Positions 45,601 through 46,910 of a DNA stretch of 64,000 bases are shown here, in pieces. The notes beneath the pieces were generated by a model, which worked only from the letters and a program-made list of their open reading frames with translations, did no database searches and was not told where the DNA came from. Each line of letters starts with the position of its first letter. Positions within the stretch are counted from its first letter, which is position 1. The stretch is from Acanthococcus lagerstroemiae. Lineage: Eukaryota > Arthropoda > Insecta > Hemiptera > Eriococcidae. The position numbers and the translations under genes were made by a program. The stretch covers positions 68,707,814 to 68,771,813 of the forward strand of contig CM063107.1 of assembly GCA_031841125.1 (NCBI GenBank). The letters run 5' to 3'.

Positions 45601-46910
45601 AACGTTTACCGACTGGCCCCATTGTCTCAAATCAGCCCCGGGAAGAGGGTTGGTTTTTGAAAAACTTGGTCGTATTAATCATTTTTGATTTTGTTTAGTT
45701 TCAATCATAATGCTTGGTTGGTTTTCGATTTCTGGAAGTTTTCCTTGAGTCCGCTACTGCTTGAGTGGCGATGAGTTCTGAAATTTTTTATGGATTTGTA
45801 TTCCACCAGCTTTCCATATTTGTACGTCGCATAAAAGTGCAAATGTAGGTCTGAGTATGACTCGCAGCTGTTTGCTGTGTGTTCGCATTTTGCATGATGC
45901 AACATCAGCGAACTCTACTTATGTTCTTGTAAAACTCAAACTTGGATAAGGCTTTGTATACTCTTACATATCAGACAGTTGACCTTCCTATGCAACATCC
46001 AAACTTATTTGGCCCTCTCCAGACTCGAATCGGATTTGAATACATCTTGGTTTTGAAATGCAAATTGACGTGCCAGCGGCGTAACTAGGATTTTTAACGG
46101 GGGGGGGGCAGAAAGGGCCACGAATTTTTGAAGGGGCCCAGTTTTAAAAACTTTCGCTTTATTTTATCTAATACTATTCAAATTCAACGGGGGGCCACAG
46201 GGGGGGCCAAGATTTTTTAAGGGGGCCTGCCCCCTTGGTTACGCGCCTGTGACGTGCCTATTTCAGGTTTTCAAATAAAATGTATATCGATTCCATCTGT
46301 GTCACAACGCGTTTGTACTCGGATATGAAATCCCAACATAGAAGACGGTCTTCCACGTTTGACAAGGGTTGCCAGTGTTGTCCCCGAGGAAAGCAAGAAT
46401 TATAAGTAGTCAGCTACGTATTACATAAATGGAGTACCGGTTTTCAAGAAAGGCCTCTGTTAGATCTCTATAAGTGTTAGGACCTTCTTGAGAACCGATG
46501 CTCAGTTACAAGGATTCGTTTGCGGCGGTACTCACCTCATCTTCTATCATCTCTTGGAACCTCTCCATGGCAGTCTTGCCTCTTTTTTCGCGCAACAAAA
46601 CGAATATCTGTTTGATGTCGGGACAACATCTACGAAATTGAAATAAGAAACTAATTAGGTATAAATTATATCTATGGGAAATTGAGTCACCAACAATGAA
46701 ATGCATTAATAATTCATGTATCCACGTTTACGCTCTGTAATGAGCTGTTTCATCAAGTCTATTATCAGTTTACGTGTACCTGAGCAGTTTAGACAACAGT
46801 ACATGTCCCAAGAAACCCGTAGCTCCTGTTATAAATATGGACGTGCCTTTGAAAAACGATTGTATTTCCGACATCGAACTGGTTCTTATGTCAACATCTA
46901 GGTTCTCCAT
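126..46910 (-). CDS. Fatty acyl-CoA reductase, nine coding exons, 3' end beyond window
   Basis: Join 46910-46780, 46629-46536, 32640-32392, 18269-18121, 3581-3472, 3391-3202, 2080-1759, 1664-1540, 383-126 (minus strand, 1,628 nt, about 543 residues). All eight introns start GT and end AG, and all junctions keep frame with no stop. The N-terminal Rossmann motif TGATGFLG (residues 28-35) binds NADPH. FHVAATVRFD (exon 3), FVHVSTAFSN (exon 4) and the active-site YVFTK (Y217, K221; exon 5) are hallmarks of the extended-SDR acyl-CoA reductases. Exons 7-9 carry the C-terminal FAR domain (IPVYN to YFSTREW and beyond). By family knowledge the enzyme reduces long-chain acyl-CoA to fatty alcohol at the ER or peroxisome membrane. 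The last donor (AT|GTAAGT) follows a basic RRRM stretch where insect FARs continue into a membrane segment, so the final exon lies left of base 1. Substrate and tissue cannot be told from sequence. Confidence 0.93.
384..1539 (-). other. FAR intron 8
   Basis: It contains the 682-946 TIR element and, near 496-560, a fragment with a poly-C tract and the dispersed motif gcgcaaata. The rest (947-1539) shows nothing recognisable. Confidence 0.7.
682..946. mobile_element. MITE with TIRs, copy 1 (ttggcgcc-rich)
   Basis: Terminal inverted repeats cccgcctggaaatcgtgggg and its complement bound a 265-bp, GC-richer segment rich in tggcgcc-type palindromes. A shorter relative with the same ends is at 48001-48130. 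No transposase is present. Confidence 0.75.
1540..1664 (-). CDS. FAR exon 8
   Basis: Acceptor TTTCAG, donor GTAAGTG; 125 nt, enters in phase 0 and ends with two bases of a codon. It encodes residues 416-457, starting IWAYSLTLVKNETLY. A hydrophobic stretch (YCILLHLFPAFLFDTVARL) matches the conserved hydrophobic LHxxPA segment of the FAR C-terminal domain. It joins exon 7 through a 94-nt intron and exon 9 through a 1,156-nt intron that contains the 682-946 MITE. Confidence 0.92.
1759..2080 (-). CDS. FAR exon 7 (linker repeats and start of FAR C domain)
   Basis: Acceptor TTTAG, donor GTTAGT (a weaker donor that keeps frame with the next exon); 322 nt encoding residues 308-415. The first two thirds is a hydrophilic Asn/Gly/Pro-rich linker with four tandem 9-residue repeats (1930-2037). 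The last third (IPVYNFSCDLLKKPFTWKEF) is the conserved entry to the C-terminal FAR domain. The linker is much longer than the roughly 20-30 residues I would expect between the two domains in insect FARs. Confidence 0.9.
1930..2037 (-). repeat. Four tandem 27-bp coding repeats in FAR exon 7
   Basis: Residues 323-358 read as four consecutive 9-residue units: SNGYLPAEK, PNGIIPNGN, LNESIPEGN, LDGSLPNGN. The loose consensus is x-N/D-G/E-x-I/L-P-x-G-N. The frame is open and the units differ mainly by substitution, so the array is old enough to have diverged while remaining coding. Confidence 0.85.
2081..3201 (-). other. FAR intron 6
   Basis: A 1.1-kb intron between exons 6 and 7 with a LINE 3'-type fragment at 2491-2590. 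Otherwise it is AT-rich with no coding signal. Confidence 0.7.
2491..2590 (+). repeat. LINE/SINE 3'-end fragment, copy 1
   Basis: It carries gtgcggtgtcccggggccaa, ttggcatgcgtgcatcg and tacgccccactatcat. The same block occurs at 27166-27272 (same strand) and at 53033-53138 and 53728-53823 (opposite strand). The last copy is fused to a LINE C-terminal reading frame. Confidence 0.65.
3202..3391 (-). CDS. FAR exon 6
   Basis: Acceptor TTTCAG, donor GTAAGC; 190 nt encoding residues 245-308. It carries EPIPGWINNVYGPTG, an alanine-rich strand and VVPCDYVVNAAIASAW, the end of the NAD-binding (Male sterility/NAD_binding_4) domain in this family. It joins exon 5 across an 80-nt intron. Confidence 0.93.
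3472..3581 (-). CDS. FAR exon 5 (catalytic YxxxK)
   Basis: Acceptor TTTTCCAG, donor GTAAGT; 110 nt encoding residues 208-245. It holds NTYVFTKAIAED with the catalytic Tyr217 and Lys221, followed by LPLVIFRPAI, the conserved substrate-side strand of FARs. Intron 4 upstream of it (3582-18120) is 14.5 kb and carries the copia element. Confidence 0.94.
3903..4211. mobile_element. hAT-like MITE, poly-G family, full copy
   Basis: Ends are cagggacgtatcaaaaag and its complement (ctttttggtacgtccctg). The 8-bp flanks cataatag and cacattag agree at 6 of 8 positions, consistent with a hAT target duplication. The inside is poly-C tracts plus repeated ttgagttgagtcag and tttgatac motifs. Relatives lie at 20600-20875, 31532-31735 and 34801-35019. 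Confidence 0.75.
4839..5096. mobile_element. TIR element (gctgttaagcaaa family), copy 1
   Basis: The ends gacgctgttaagcaaaaagt and acactttttgcttaacaacg are inverted repeats; flanking dinucleotides are TA. A second copy, sharing the internal gacaaaatgagttattag and gagcgtaaaaagtagaat, is at 58609-58815. Confidence 0.7.
5325..5640. repeat. Possible TIR element with ctttcggcttt repeats
   Basis: The left end cagggactgaaaacc and right end gctttcagtcctc are roughly inverted. The interior is a degenerate run of agctttcgctttcggcttta units. It is diverged, so the boundaries are uncertain. Confidence 0.4.
5641..6991. other. Intronic DNA with no recognised feature
   Basis: AT-rich sequence inside FAR intron 4. 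Short open frames show no recognisable motif. Confidence 0.5.
6992..7240. repeat. Two-copy 127-bp tandem repeat rich in gggtaac
   Basis: The units start at cccaccagttacc (6992) and cccgccagttacc (7119). Each contains many spaced gggtaac/gggtaatctgagg words, so there is a short-period substructure within the 127-bp unit. Confidence 0.75.
7264..7398 (+). pseudogene. Transposase DNA-binding fragment (CENP-B/pogo-type HTH)
   Basis: A 44-codon open frame, ATG at 7264 to TGA at 7396-7398, reads MSRDLTVRDKFSLLQ, KYDALPKMSHSQAANV and LGASQPLLCILNN. This layout (basic start, K/E-kinase-like helix, then SQxxAAxxLGxSQ helix-turn-helix) matches the N-terminal HTH of pogo/Tigger transposases and CENP-B. 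No DDE domain follows, so this is a truncated remnant. The tract at 7420-7495 ends in ggaatccactgta, which would suit a pogo-type right terminus next to TA. Confidence 0.55.
7399..8516. other. Intronic DNA with no recognised gene
   Basis: No coding signal was recognised. The copia insertion site follows immediately. Confidence 0.5.
8522..8702 (+). repeat. 5' LTR of copia element
   Basis: 181 bp, starting tgttcacacacacgttcgg and ending aaaaagtaaca. It matches 13401-13581 base for base by eye. By family rule it holds the element's promoter and R region; a TATA-like tataatttttaaataaa lies mid-LTR. Confidence 0.95.
8703..8720 (+). promoter_or_regulatory. Putative primer-binding site
   Basis: ggttatgtgcgcaggccg directly follows the LTR. 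The first seven bases (ggttatg) complement the CAUAACC anticodon-loop region of initiator tRNA-Met, the internal primer used by copia-type elements. The rest is imperfect. Confidence 0.5.
8901..13013 (+). CDS. Copia-type Gag-Pol polyprotein
   Basis: A single 1,370-residue frame, ATG at 8901 to TAA. Domain order is copia-type (integrase before reverse transcriptase). The Gag/UBN2-like region is at about 20-200 and two CX2CX4HX4C zinc knuckles at about 271-284 and 300-313. The protease LDSGAT (D371) follows, then a pre-integrase HARLGH/CX2C region at about 460-490. The integrase triad is D568, D631, E667 with DD35E spacing (DNGTEY, GRAERFNR). The reverse transcriptase has YVDD at 1054-1057 and KARLVARG and YGLKQAPKAW upstream. 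RNase H has DADWANC at about D1224 and TTDAE. No stops or frameshifts were seen, and all catalytic motifs are present. Gag and Pol are in one frame with no visible frameshift site. Untranslated leader: 8703-8900. Confidence 0.96.
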   Translation: MEHAAPFYAKLEAMERGSSLSRFNGSNYDGWRFRLFMTVKGEGLADLLEREKAGNVARDYRNKADKCMSLIVRFLADSHLSYAQDITEPYEIIEKLDRVYLKSGTASRIMLKREFTNLRLKEGGNLEEHLRRFEELTVKMKAANINLEMQDIVEQLLMSLPASYNTVVAILENEDDPSLEDVKLKLLNEYAKVKGPSSAPKVAESQSAMIAGQFNGNGRHSNGAGYRNFGLGRRYNDGNGQNNGQRDSNQRFGNVQSSHSNYSSSNRDYKCFNCGKPGHLSRDCQLKVNNSGSDRSQIKCNNCNRFGHAAKFCRVNNSSSKANLSENSNSSQRSSSGGNNKSASSDNFSFMCSNNSSDKSNSETEVLFKLDSGATNHNVNDDTLFVKSITLKEPIKIKIYKRNMFVYATKVGTIVCWSEMGKKCTINNVFYSEEFPTNLLSIRKLTQAGINVTFDTQGNAKLVCEETGELVNYSKSSDQQLYNVRFFLKDYSKSYINESDDNINLWHARLGHPNFGVMKKMSKAHIIGDFNYDNVDFCKSCVEGKQCKLPHTNSKIKTSRPLELIHTDLIGPMQTTSFDGKRYVLTFIDEFTAFSTIYLLESKDQVFESFLDYEARVKNMFGRGINEIRCDNGTEYMNMRLETQCKLLGIAIGNTVPYCPQMNGRAERFNRTLVEKARTMLLHAKMDNKYWSEAVRCSAYLYNRTLNYRGEFPARLWYNREVNLSNVRVFGCDAYALIPKEKRTDKFNSKSMSLVFVGYNPEGYRLLNTNNDEVIIARDVTFDESKFIKNSSISSKNVEQVASTSQEGTNATGNSNEVNVNKRNVSPYDIENIENIIIDEPSADDLCHYAYSVFNEFPQTFQEATASGNKSDWEVAIAKELEALHANDTWTLVDRPRNVKPISSRWLFKVKEDSDGVKLYKARLVARGFEVNKVFDFKELYAPVAKMSTLRTLLSYCNFHGYIISQIDIKNAFLNGILHDEVYLEIPEGIYLNVNRDRKVLKLNRALYGLKQAPKAWFEKWKKFITSIGFVSSRHDECLYSNQNSEGAIFILVYVDDILICGPNDKIISDIKVKLNSTFKTHDLGNARSYLGLQISYNKDNKILKLNQKQLINKVAEKFKVENCNPVYTPIEEKLYLSIDDNREKDERLCTRYKELLGCLMYIMLGTRPDICYAVSYFGQFQCNADKAAYSHLLRVLKYLVTTVHLELVYRSGLNCEQIVSYVDADWANCPSTRRSVSGYCTFVYGNLISWRSKKQSLVTLSTTDAEIVALCDCVLDTIAVRNILIDMYVPISSPCLVYEDNDNCVKFANGSMSKKHLDVKFYFVRDYVDAKIISMNRVPTLDQLADVFTKGLGRTKFLKFRALMLSVEA
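13391..13400 (+). promoter_or_regulatory. Polypurine tract of copia element
   Basis: tggggggagg abuts the 3' LTR, the expected plus-strand primer position. Confidence 0.85.
13401..13581 (+). repeat. 3' LTR of copia element
   Basis: 181 bp, identical by eye to the 5' LTR, followed by the gtatg target duplication. Confidence 0.95.
13587..14165. other. Intronic DNA, no recognised gene
   Basis: AT-rich spacer. One tgacgtca palindrome at 14114-14121 precedes the fold-back cluster. Confidence 0.5.
14166..14540. mobile_element. Fold-back element A (older copy)
   Basis: An imperfect palindrome. The left arm (aagaaaaacatacggagcaa, aataagaaatttgttagaaa) is repeated in inverse in the right arm (tttgctccgtgtgtttttcg). 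The outer ends are ctatagacca and tttatagacc. Arms share sequence with element B but are clearly diverged, and the loop (about 14340-14385) differs. Confidence 0.75.
14535..14887. mobile_element. Fold-back element B (young copy, CRE-bearing)
   Basis: The arms 14535-14692 and 14730-14887 are inverted copies of about 158 nt with two mismatches seen by eye, around a 37-nt loop. Each end carries tagacctcttt and a perfect tgacgtca palindrome (14550-14557, 14865-14872). It shares its left end with element A's right end. No coding capacity. Confidence 0.85.
14903..15361. mobile_element. Fold-back/TIR element C
   Basis: The left arm (14903-14975: tactccatattgcatactta, atcaagttggtagtgtatga) is repeated inverted at 15287-15361. 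TIRs are about 73 bp, with a 310-bp non-coding middle. It starts about 15 bp after element B ends. Confidence 0.75.
15368..16806. mobile_element. Non-autonomous hAT-like element
   Basis: The ends tagtgatgtgtagt and actacacatcacta are inverted. The 8-bp flanks ctatgcta and gtatgcta agree at 7 of 8. Both subterminal regions are packed with ttgatagt/actatcaa words, as is usual for hAT transposase-binding subterminal repeats. About 1.4 kb of AT-rich interior has no long frame. Confidence 0.75.
16978..17520. repeat. Degenerate minisatellite (gcatccctggcggaaatttt)
   Basis: More than a dozen diverged copies of a roughly 30-35-bp word such as gcatccctggtggaaa are spaced along this stretch. Two outlying copies lie near 17832-17865. 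Divergence is high and no copy is coding. Confidence 0.7.
17521..18120. other. Intronic DNA next to FAR exon 4
   Basis: No feature recognised except outlying minisatellite units near 17832. Confidence 0.5.
18121..18269 (-). CDS. FAR exon 4
   Basis: Acceptor TTTCAG, donor GTGAGT; 149 nt encoding residues 159-208. It begins AFVHVSTAFSN, the conserved strand that carries the catalytic Ser/Thr, and continues CVDRKVIEERLYDAPI and a helical acidic stretch. It is isolated by 14-kb introns on both sides. It is confirmed by frame continuity with exons 3 and 5. Confidence 0.93.
18270..18995. other. Start of FAR intron 3, no feature seen
   Basis: AT-rich non-coding sequence. Confidence 0.4.
18996..19432. 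repeat. Inverted-repeat element, about 437 bp
   Basis: gttaccgttaatgtgtataa with following cagttaaagt near 19006-19035 is repeated in inverse at 19389-19425 (actttaactgac, cacattaacggtaac). The arms are about 45 bp and imperfect. Confidence 0.6.
19433..20599. other. Intronic DNA, no recognised feature
   Basis: A 101-codon open frame at 20343-20648 has no recognisable motif and ends in a poly-G tract, so I do not treat it as a gene. Confidence 0.4.
20600..20875. mobile_element. hAT-like MITE, poly-G family, copy 2
   Basis: It starts gcggacgcaccgaagagttt and ends ggtacgtccctg. The interior has a run of about 15 G, attgtgaaagccccaactga and aagtatcaaagc, as in the 3903-4211 copy but in the opposite orientation. 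Confidence 0.7.
20876..22436. other. Intronic DNA with homopolymer tracts
   Basis: Runs of about 14 G near 21160 and 15 C near 21966. A tccggattttc-rich stretch at 21690-21800 resembles parts of the 50665-51062 element. No gene recognised. Confidence 0.5.
22538..22768 (-). pseudogene. Mariner transposase C-terminal fragment (left arm)
   Basis: The inverted copy of the right-arm frame. A single base difference at the Trp codon before LPHPPYSPDL makes a TAG, so the open part begins at MPHPPYS. It ends in the same GGDYVEK. Confidence 0.88.
22914..23342 (+). pseudogene. Mariner transposase C-terminal half (right arm)
   Basis: A 142-codon frame containing LQDNARPHTS and PYSPDLAPSDYHLF, the second and third acidic residues of the mariner DD34D triad (Asp45 and Asp80 of this frame, exactly 34 residues between), and the usual end GGDYVEK. 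The first catalytic Asp and the DNA-binding domain are missing, so it cannot be an active transposase by itself. Confidence 0.9.
23829..24312 (-). mobile_element. tRNA-headed SINE
   Basis: The tRNA-like head lies at 24312-24238 on the minus strand. The body runs to about 23830 and contains taggcctatgtcccagtgg, resembling the 3'-end word tgggcataggcctccctcaa of the LINE at 53.7 kb. This suggests a LINE-derived tail, as in many SINEs. Exact ends are uncertain. Confidence 0.65.
24238..24312 (-). ncRNA. tRNA-like Pol III promoter region of SINE
   Basis: A box-like tggccgaatgga and a perfect B box ggttcgaatccc, with a T arm tggg/ttcgaat/ccca. Acceptor strands do not pair, so this is not a functional tRNA gene. 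Confidence 0.7.
24313..26422. other. Intronic DNA with diverged repeats
   Basis: Within 24960-25730 there are repeated words of the type aaagtcgat/aaatcgattt and two related blocks near 25260-25330 and 25665-25735. They look like old degenerate repeats. No gene recognised. Confidence 0.45.
26423..26760 (-). pseudogene. Non-LTR retrotransposon ORF2 C-terminus
   Basis: The minus-strand frame reads AGHMSRGADK, a stop in place of a usual Trp, then GKVAEEWSPREWKS and RPPTKWRDELVNEFG, and finally HARKWG before TGA. The GH(V/M)xRxxDxRW...EWxPRxxKRxxGRPxxRWxDD pattern is the conserved tail of RTE/Jockey-like LINE ORF2 proteins. The internal stop marks it as dead. Confidence 0.75.
27151..27560 (-). 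pseudogene. LINE 3' coding remnant with conserved 3' block
   Basis: The frame contains ARTDKAWKSFWAHREILKG, like the post-RT region of insect LINEs. It runs into the shared 100-bp block (27166-27272) that is also found at 2.5, 53.1 and 53.8 kb. Confidence 0.55.
27725..28640 (-). pseudogene. LINE reverse transcriptase, broken
   Basis: Minus-strand conceptual pieces include WPDGMKNVYIEKLADG, NNYRPICLLSNISKI, AGFRKGYSAVDHIF, GVKQRDPLSLNLFTTVLED and LSNLWFADDIVLLS. The last contains the FADD form of the RT catalytic motif. These are RT blocks in correct order, but frameshifts and stops separate them. This is the middle of the same element whose endonuclease is near 31.2 kb. Confidence 0.85.
28645..30089. 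mobile_element. Mariner-like MITE carrying a minisatellite, inserted in LINE
   Basis: The ends tgagggtgcatacaaaaagg and its imperfect complement (right end read inward: tgagggcgcatacgaaaagt) form TIRs of about 35 bp, with TA on both sides (28643-28644, 30090-30091). It interrupts the LINE between the FFGNLY block and the RT. The interior holds the 29055-29930 array and no transposase. Confidence 0.75.
29055..29930. repeat. 45-bp minisatellite array 1
   Basis: About 19 diverged units of roughly 45 bp built from gatgaaattctttggaaaac and attttttccgaaaatttcc. A 9-C run interrupts it at 29565. It resembles the 55190-55890 array in reverse orientation. Open frames here (FRRNF/FPKNF-type) are by-products of the repeat. 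Confidence 0.8.
29938..30640 (-). pseudogene. LINE linker region between endonuclease and RT
   Basis: A 178-codon frame, MEEPFVVTQAEKRKARP to VREVSDFFGNLY, with charged helical sequence. The terminal (S/T)xFFxxLY motif usually precedes the LINE RT domain. It then runs into the MITE TIR at 30089. An upstream short frame (starting MGKNKGGAKGSRI at about 30615) overlaps it in another frame. Confidence 0.65.
30876..31066. repeat. Fragment of poly-G MITE family in LINE
   Basis: gaagagttctttctggagg, aattcccaagtatcaaaa and an A-rich run resemble the interior of the 3903-4211 family. The ends are not clear. Confidence 0.4.
31075..31395 (-). pseudogene. LINE endonuclease domain fragment
   Basis: The frame contains NRLYYFAQTKGHRGTDRLLI, WWGGVIETKGIAERVAVLK, HSLIQVYSPT and, near the end, a decayed GMLGLGVA where gDFNAkvG is expected. 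This is the central part of the APE-type endonuclease of non-LTR retrotransposons. Catalytic N- and C-terminal pieces are missing, so it is inactive. Confidence 0.75.
31396..31531 (-). repeat. LINE-adjacent block duplicated at 34.7 kb
   Basis: gatgtttgcgaaacctgcag and ttgtatcttagacagtggt recur at 34685-34745 with high similarity; both copies are followed at the same point by a poly-G MITE. Confidence 0.7.
31532..31735. mobile_element. hAT-like MITE, poly-G family, copy 3 (right end lost)
   Basis: It starts cagggacgtactgaaaagt preceded by ctttcaca, followed by a run of 13 G and aattgtgaaagtcccaactg. The expected right end gtacgtccctg is absent. Confidence 0.65.
31736..32391. other. Intron 3 next to FAR exon 3
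   Basis: One 11-G run near 31954; nothing else recognised. Confidence 0.4.
32392..32640 (-). CDS. FAR exon 3
   Basis: Acceptor TTTTTTCCAG, donor GTAAAG; 249 nt, both boundaries in phase 0, encoding residues 76-158. It contains IRPIVGDCLKPKLGLS, DIVFHVAATVRFD and the following NMNIRSTSDLLDLAHEM helix, all diagnostic of the acyl-CoA reductase Rossmann domain. Confidence 0.95.
32641..33514. other. Start of FAR intron 2, no feature seen
   Basis: AT-rich, including a short tataata run near 32690-32705. No gene recognised. Confidence 0.4.
33608..33650 (-). ncRNA. Hammerhead-like motif, mutated core
   Basis: The minus-strand copy has ctggtga instead of ctgatga, changing an invariant core A to G, and a weaker stem I. 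I predict no cleavage. Confidence 0.5.
33664..33951 (+). repeat. 144-bp tandem duplication
   Basis: Two copies starting ggtttccaaactgccctta (33664, 33808) with about half a dozen differences, each containing gcgctacctagtggccaatg. A partial third piece (aaactgccctttgtcc) follows near 34000. Confidence 0.85.
34232..34274 (+). ncRNA. Putative minimal type I hammerhead ribozyme
   Basis: In order: tagtac (stem I 5'), CTGATGA core, t, gaca-gtga-tgtc (stem II), GAAAC, gtc loop, GTT, then gtgtta (stem I 3'). Stem I pairs over 6 bp with two wobbles. Stem III is only 2 bp (AC/GU) around gtc, as in the minimal hammerheads described in Penelope-like elements. Predicted cleavage follows U34268. The extra U after the core is a deviation. 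Activity is inferred only. Confidence 0.6.
34635..34800 (-). repeat. Second copy of LINE-adjacent block
   Basis: Matches 31385-31531 (gatgtttgcgaaacctgcag and surrounding), again abutting a poly-G MITE at the same base. Confidence 0.7.
34801..35019. mobile_element. hAT-like MITE, poly-G family, copy 4, with TSD
   Basis: Left end cagggacacgtatcaaagag, right end ggcatgtccct. The 8-bp flanks ctttcata (34793-34800) and ctttcaca (35020-35027) agree at 7 of 8. Confidence 0.75.
35093..35264. mobile_element. hAT-like MITE (ggcgtagc family) with perfect 8-bp TSD
   Basis: 172 bp between perfect direct repeats gcctttag (35085-35092, 35265-35272). The ends atggcgtagcg and ctagctacgcact are roughly inverted. 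The interior has poly-C runs. Confidence 0.8.
35650..35824. mobile_element. Putative MITE (gcgcaaatagg ends)
   Basis: agcgcaaatagggctcag at the left and cctatttacgcccttgc at the right are inverted. The interior has G runs and cttaagccc. A fragment with the same word lies near 498-560. Confidence 0.5.
35935..36345 (+). repeat. Dispersed repeat R1, plus orientation
   Basis: Shares gaaacatctcagtgacatg, gagagaccggat, agaaatttttgaggccg and tatatcgttgtac with the inverted copy at 54655-55095. Alignment is interrupted by homopolymers. It may be the same element family in two orientations. Confidence 0.6.
36438..36675 (+). mobile_element. MITE M2 copy A (cagagacgaaac ends)
   Basis: Starts cagagacgaaacttgacttt, ends tttgtgtccctg. 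The interior has poly-G, aatttgccgacaaat and gaaaatgaaaaattca. Related copies are at 39620-39899, 40818-41024 and 59215-59869. Confidence 0.65.
36676..37140 (+). repeat. Dispersed repeat X, plus copy
   Basis: Begins caaatgcacattgggacctt and includes actcacatttgcgcacatg, a long A run (about 36877-36901), ggaatccatgtcacaagct, gactaaatttccctcctgt and tgtgacattggaaaataagt. It is found inverted at 40133-40817 and in part at 59870-60175 and 62862-63015. Confidence 0.7.
37390..37785. repeat. Inverted repeat, arms about 140 bp
   Basis: ccaaaatgttggcgaaattg, caaaatgactgtatagctca and gccgtggctctccaaaaa in the left arm recur inverted in the right arm (about 37650-37785) with scattered differences. The middle is about 120 bp and non-coding. 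Confidence 0.75.
37800..38940. repeat. Degenerate repeat rich in agactctt/aagagtctt
   Basis: Diverged units of gactcttc-type words on one strand (37800-38110), then gagtcttaa-type words on the other (38590-38900), flank a middle with an (att)n run at about 38315. Similar words appear at 50280-50400 and 59640-59750. No gene. Confidence 0.45.
38941..39619. other. Intronic DNA, no recognised feature
   Basis: The 107-codon frame at 38992-39315 (minus) has no family motif that I recognise. Confidence 0.4.
39620..39899 (-). mobile_element. MITE M2 copy D
   Basis: Reverse orientation. It ends aactgaaagtcaaattttg followed by tttctg and has poly-C and aatcggcaaattttc inside. An (aat)n microsatellite at about 39655-39710 has expanded within it. 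Confidence 0.55.
39655..39710. repeat. (AAT)n microsatellite
   Basis: Near-perfect aataat run of about 55 bp with one interruption. Confidence 0.9.
40133..40817 (-). repeat. Dispersed repeat X, minus copy, with extra tRNA-headed segment
   Basis: The inverted counterpart of 36676-37140. A roughly 200-bp segment (about 40560-40760) that starts with a tRNA-like region is present only in this copy. Confidence 0.65.
40691..40757 (-). ncRNA. tRNA-like sequence (SINE head)
   Basis: A box-like ggccgagtggatagcgc and B box gtgttcgagccc, with a T arm cgtg/cacg. The acceptor stem does not pair. It is a SINE head or decayed tRNA rather than a working tRNA. Confidence 0.6.
40818..41024 (-). mobile_element. 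MITE M2 copy B
   Basis: Both ends visible: cagggacgaaacc and caagtttcgtctctg. The interior has aatcggcaaattttc and a 10-A run. No clear target duplication. Confidence 0.7.
41025..41324. other. Intronic DNA, no feature
   Basis: Nothing recognised. Confidence 0.3.
41325..42135. repeat. Fold-back element, about 810 bp, diverged
   Basis: The left words (aatttgaaattttaggccc, atcgacaaaaaataaag, ctatggtacagcgatat) recur inverted on the right (ctgtaccacgata near 41815, ttttttatcgaccaaatct, acctcaaatttcaaatt). The arms are old, with many differences. Confidence 0.6.
42136..43149. other. Intronic DNA, no recognised gene
   Basis: Purine-rich on the plus strand at about 42420-42640. Open frames there are compositional. 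Confidence 0.4.
43150..44400. repeat. Degenerate repeat array (tcgattttgaaaattcaatc type)
   Basis: Many diverged copies of a phrase like gattttgaaaattcaatca, agatttctgatccgacc and ttgatttggactcccaaa. A similar phrase occurs at 49240-49480. Monomer length looks to be about 100-130 bp but could not be fixed by eye. Confidence 0.5.
44401..45107. other. Intronic DNA with short dispersed words
   Basis: The stretch 44690-44960 shares tttccatggaaatt and gatcttgatcttt-type words with 23530-23640 in inverse, suggesting a further old repeat. Confidence 0.35.
45108..45376. mobile_element. TIR element (cagggtgtctacaa)
   Basis: The ends cagggtgtctacaaggtcag and gcttgtagacactctg are inverted, and the inside repeats ggtcaggaaaaa. 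hAT-like by its ends; no convincing target duplication. Confidence 0.6.
45377..46065. other. Intronic DNA with a 12-G run
   Basis: No gene recognised. The G run is near 45541. Confidence 0.35.
46074..46250. mobile_element. hAT-like MITE with perfect 8-bp TSD
   Basis: 177 bp between perfect direct repeats tgacgtgc (46066-46073 and 46251-46258). The ends cagcggcgtaactagg and ccttggttacgcgcctg are inverted. The interior is G-rich. It is close to exon 2 of FAR. Confidence 0.88.
46536..46629 (-). CDS. FAR exon 2
   Basis: Acceptor TTTCGTAG, donor GTGAGT; 94 nt encoding residues 44-75. CPDIKQIFVLLREKRGKTA matches the family's second beta strand and nucleotide-specificity region (usually ...IYxLxRxKxGxxxxER). 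It is separated from exon 1 by a 150-nt intron. Confidence 0.94.
46780..46910 (-). CDS. FAR exon 1 (start codon, NADPH-binding motif)
   Basis: The ATG at 46910-46908 is followed by a 23-residue leader and then SIFITGATGFLGHVLLSKLLR, the TGxxGxxG dinucleotide-binding motif. An in-frame TAA lies 6 nt upstream of the ATG. A possible acceptor (TTAACAG, ending 46914) also sits just upstream, suggesting a separate 5' UTR exon further right. The second in-frame Met (residue 13) is a possible alternative start. Donor GTACAC. Confidence 0.92.
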
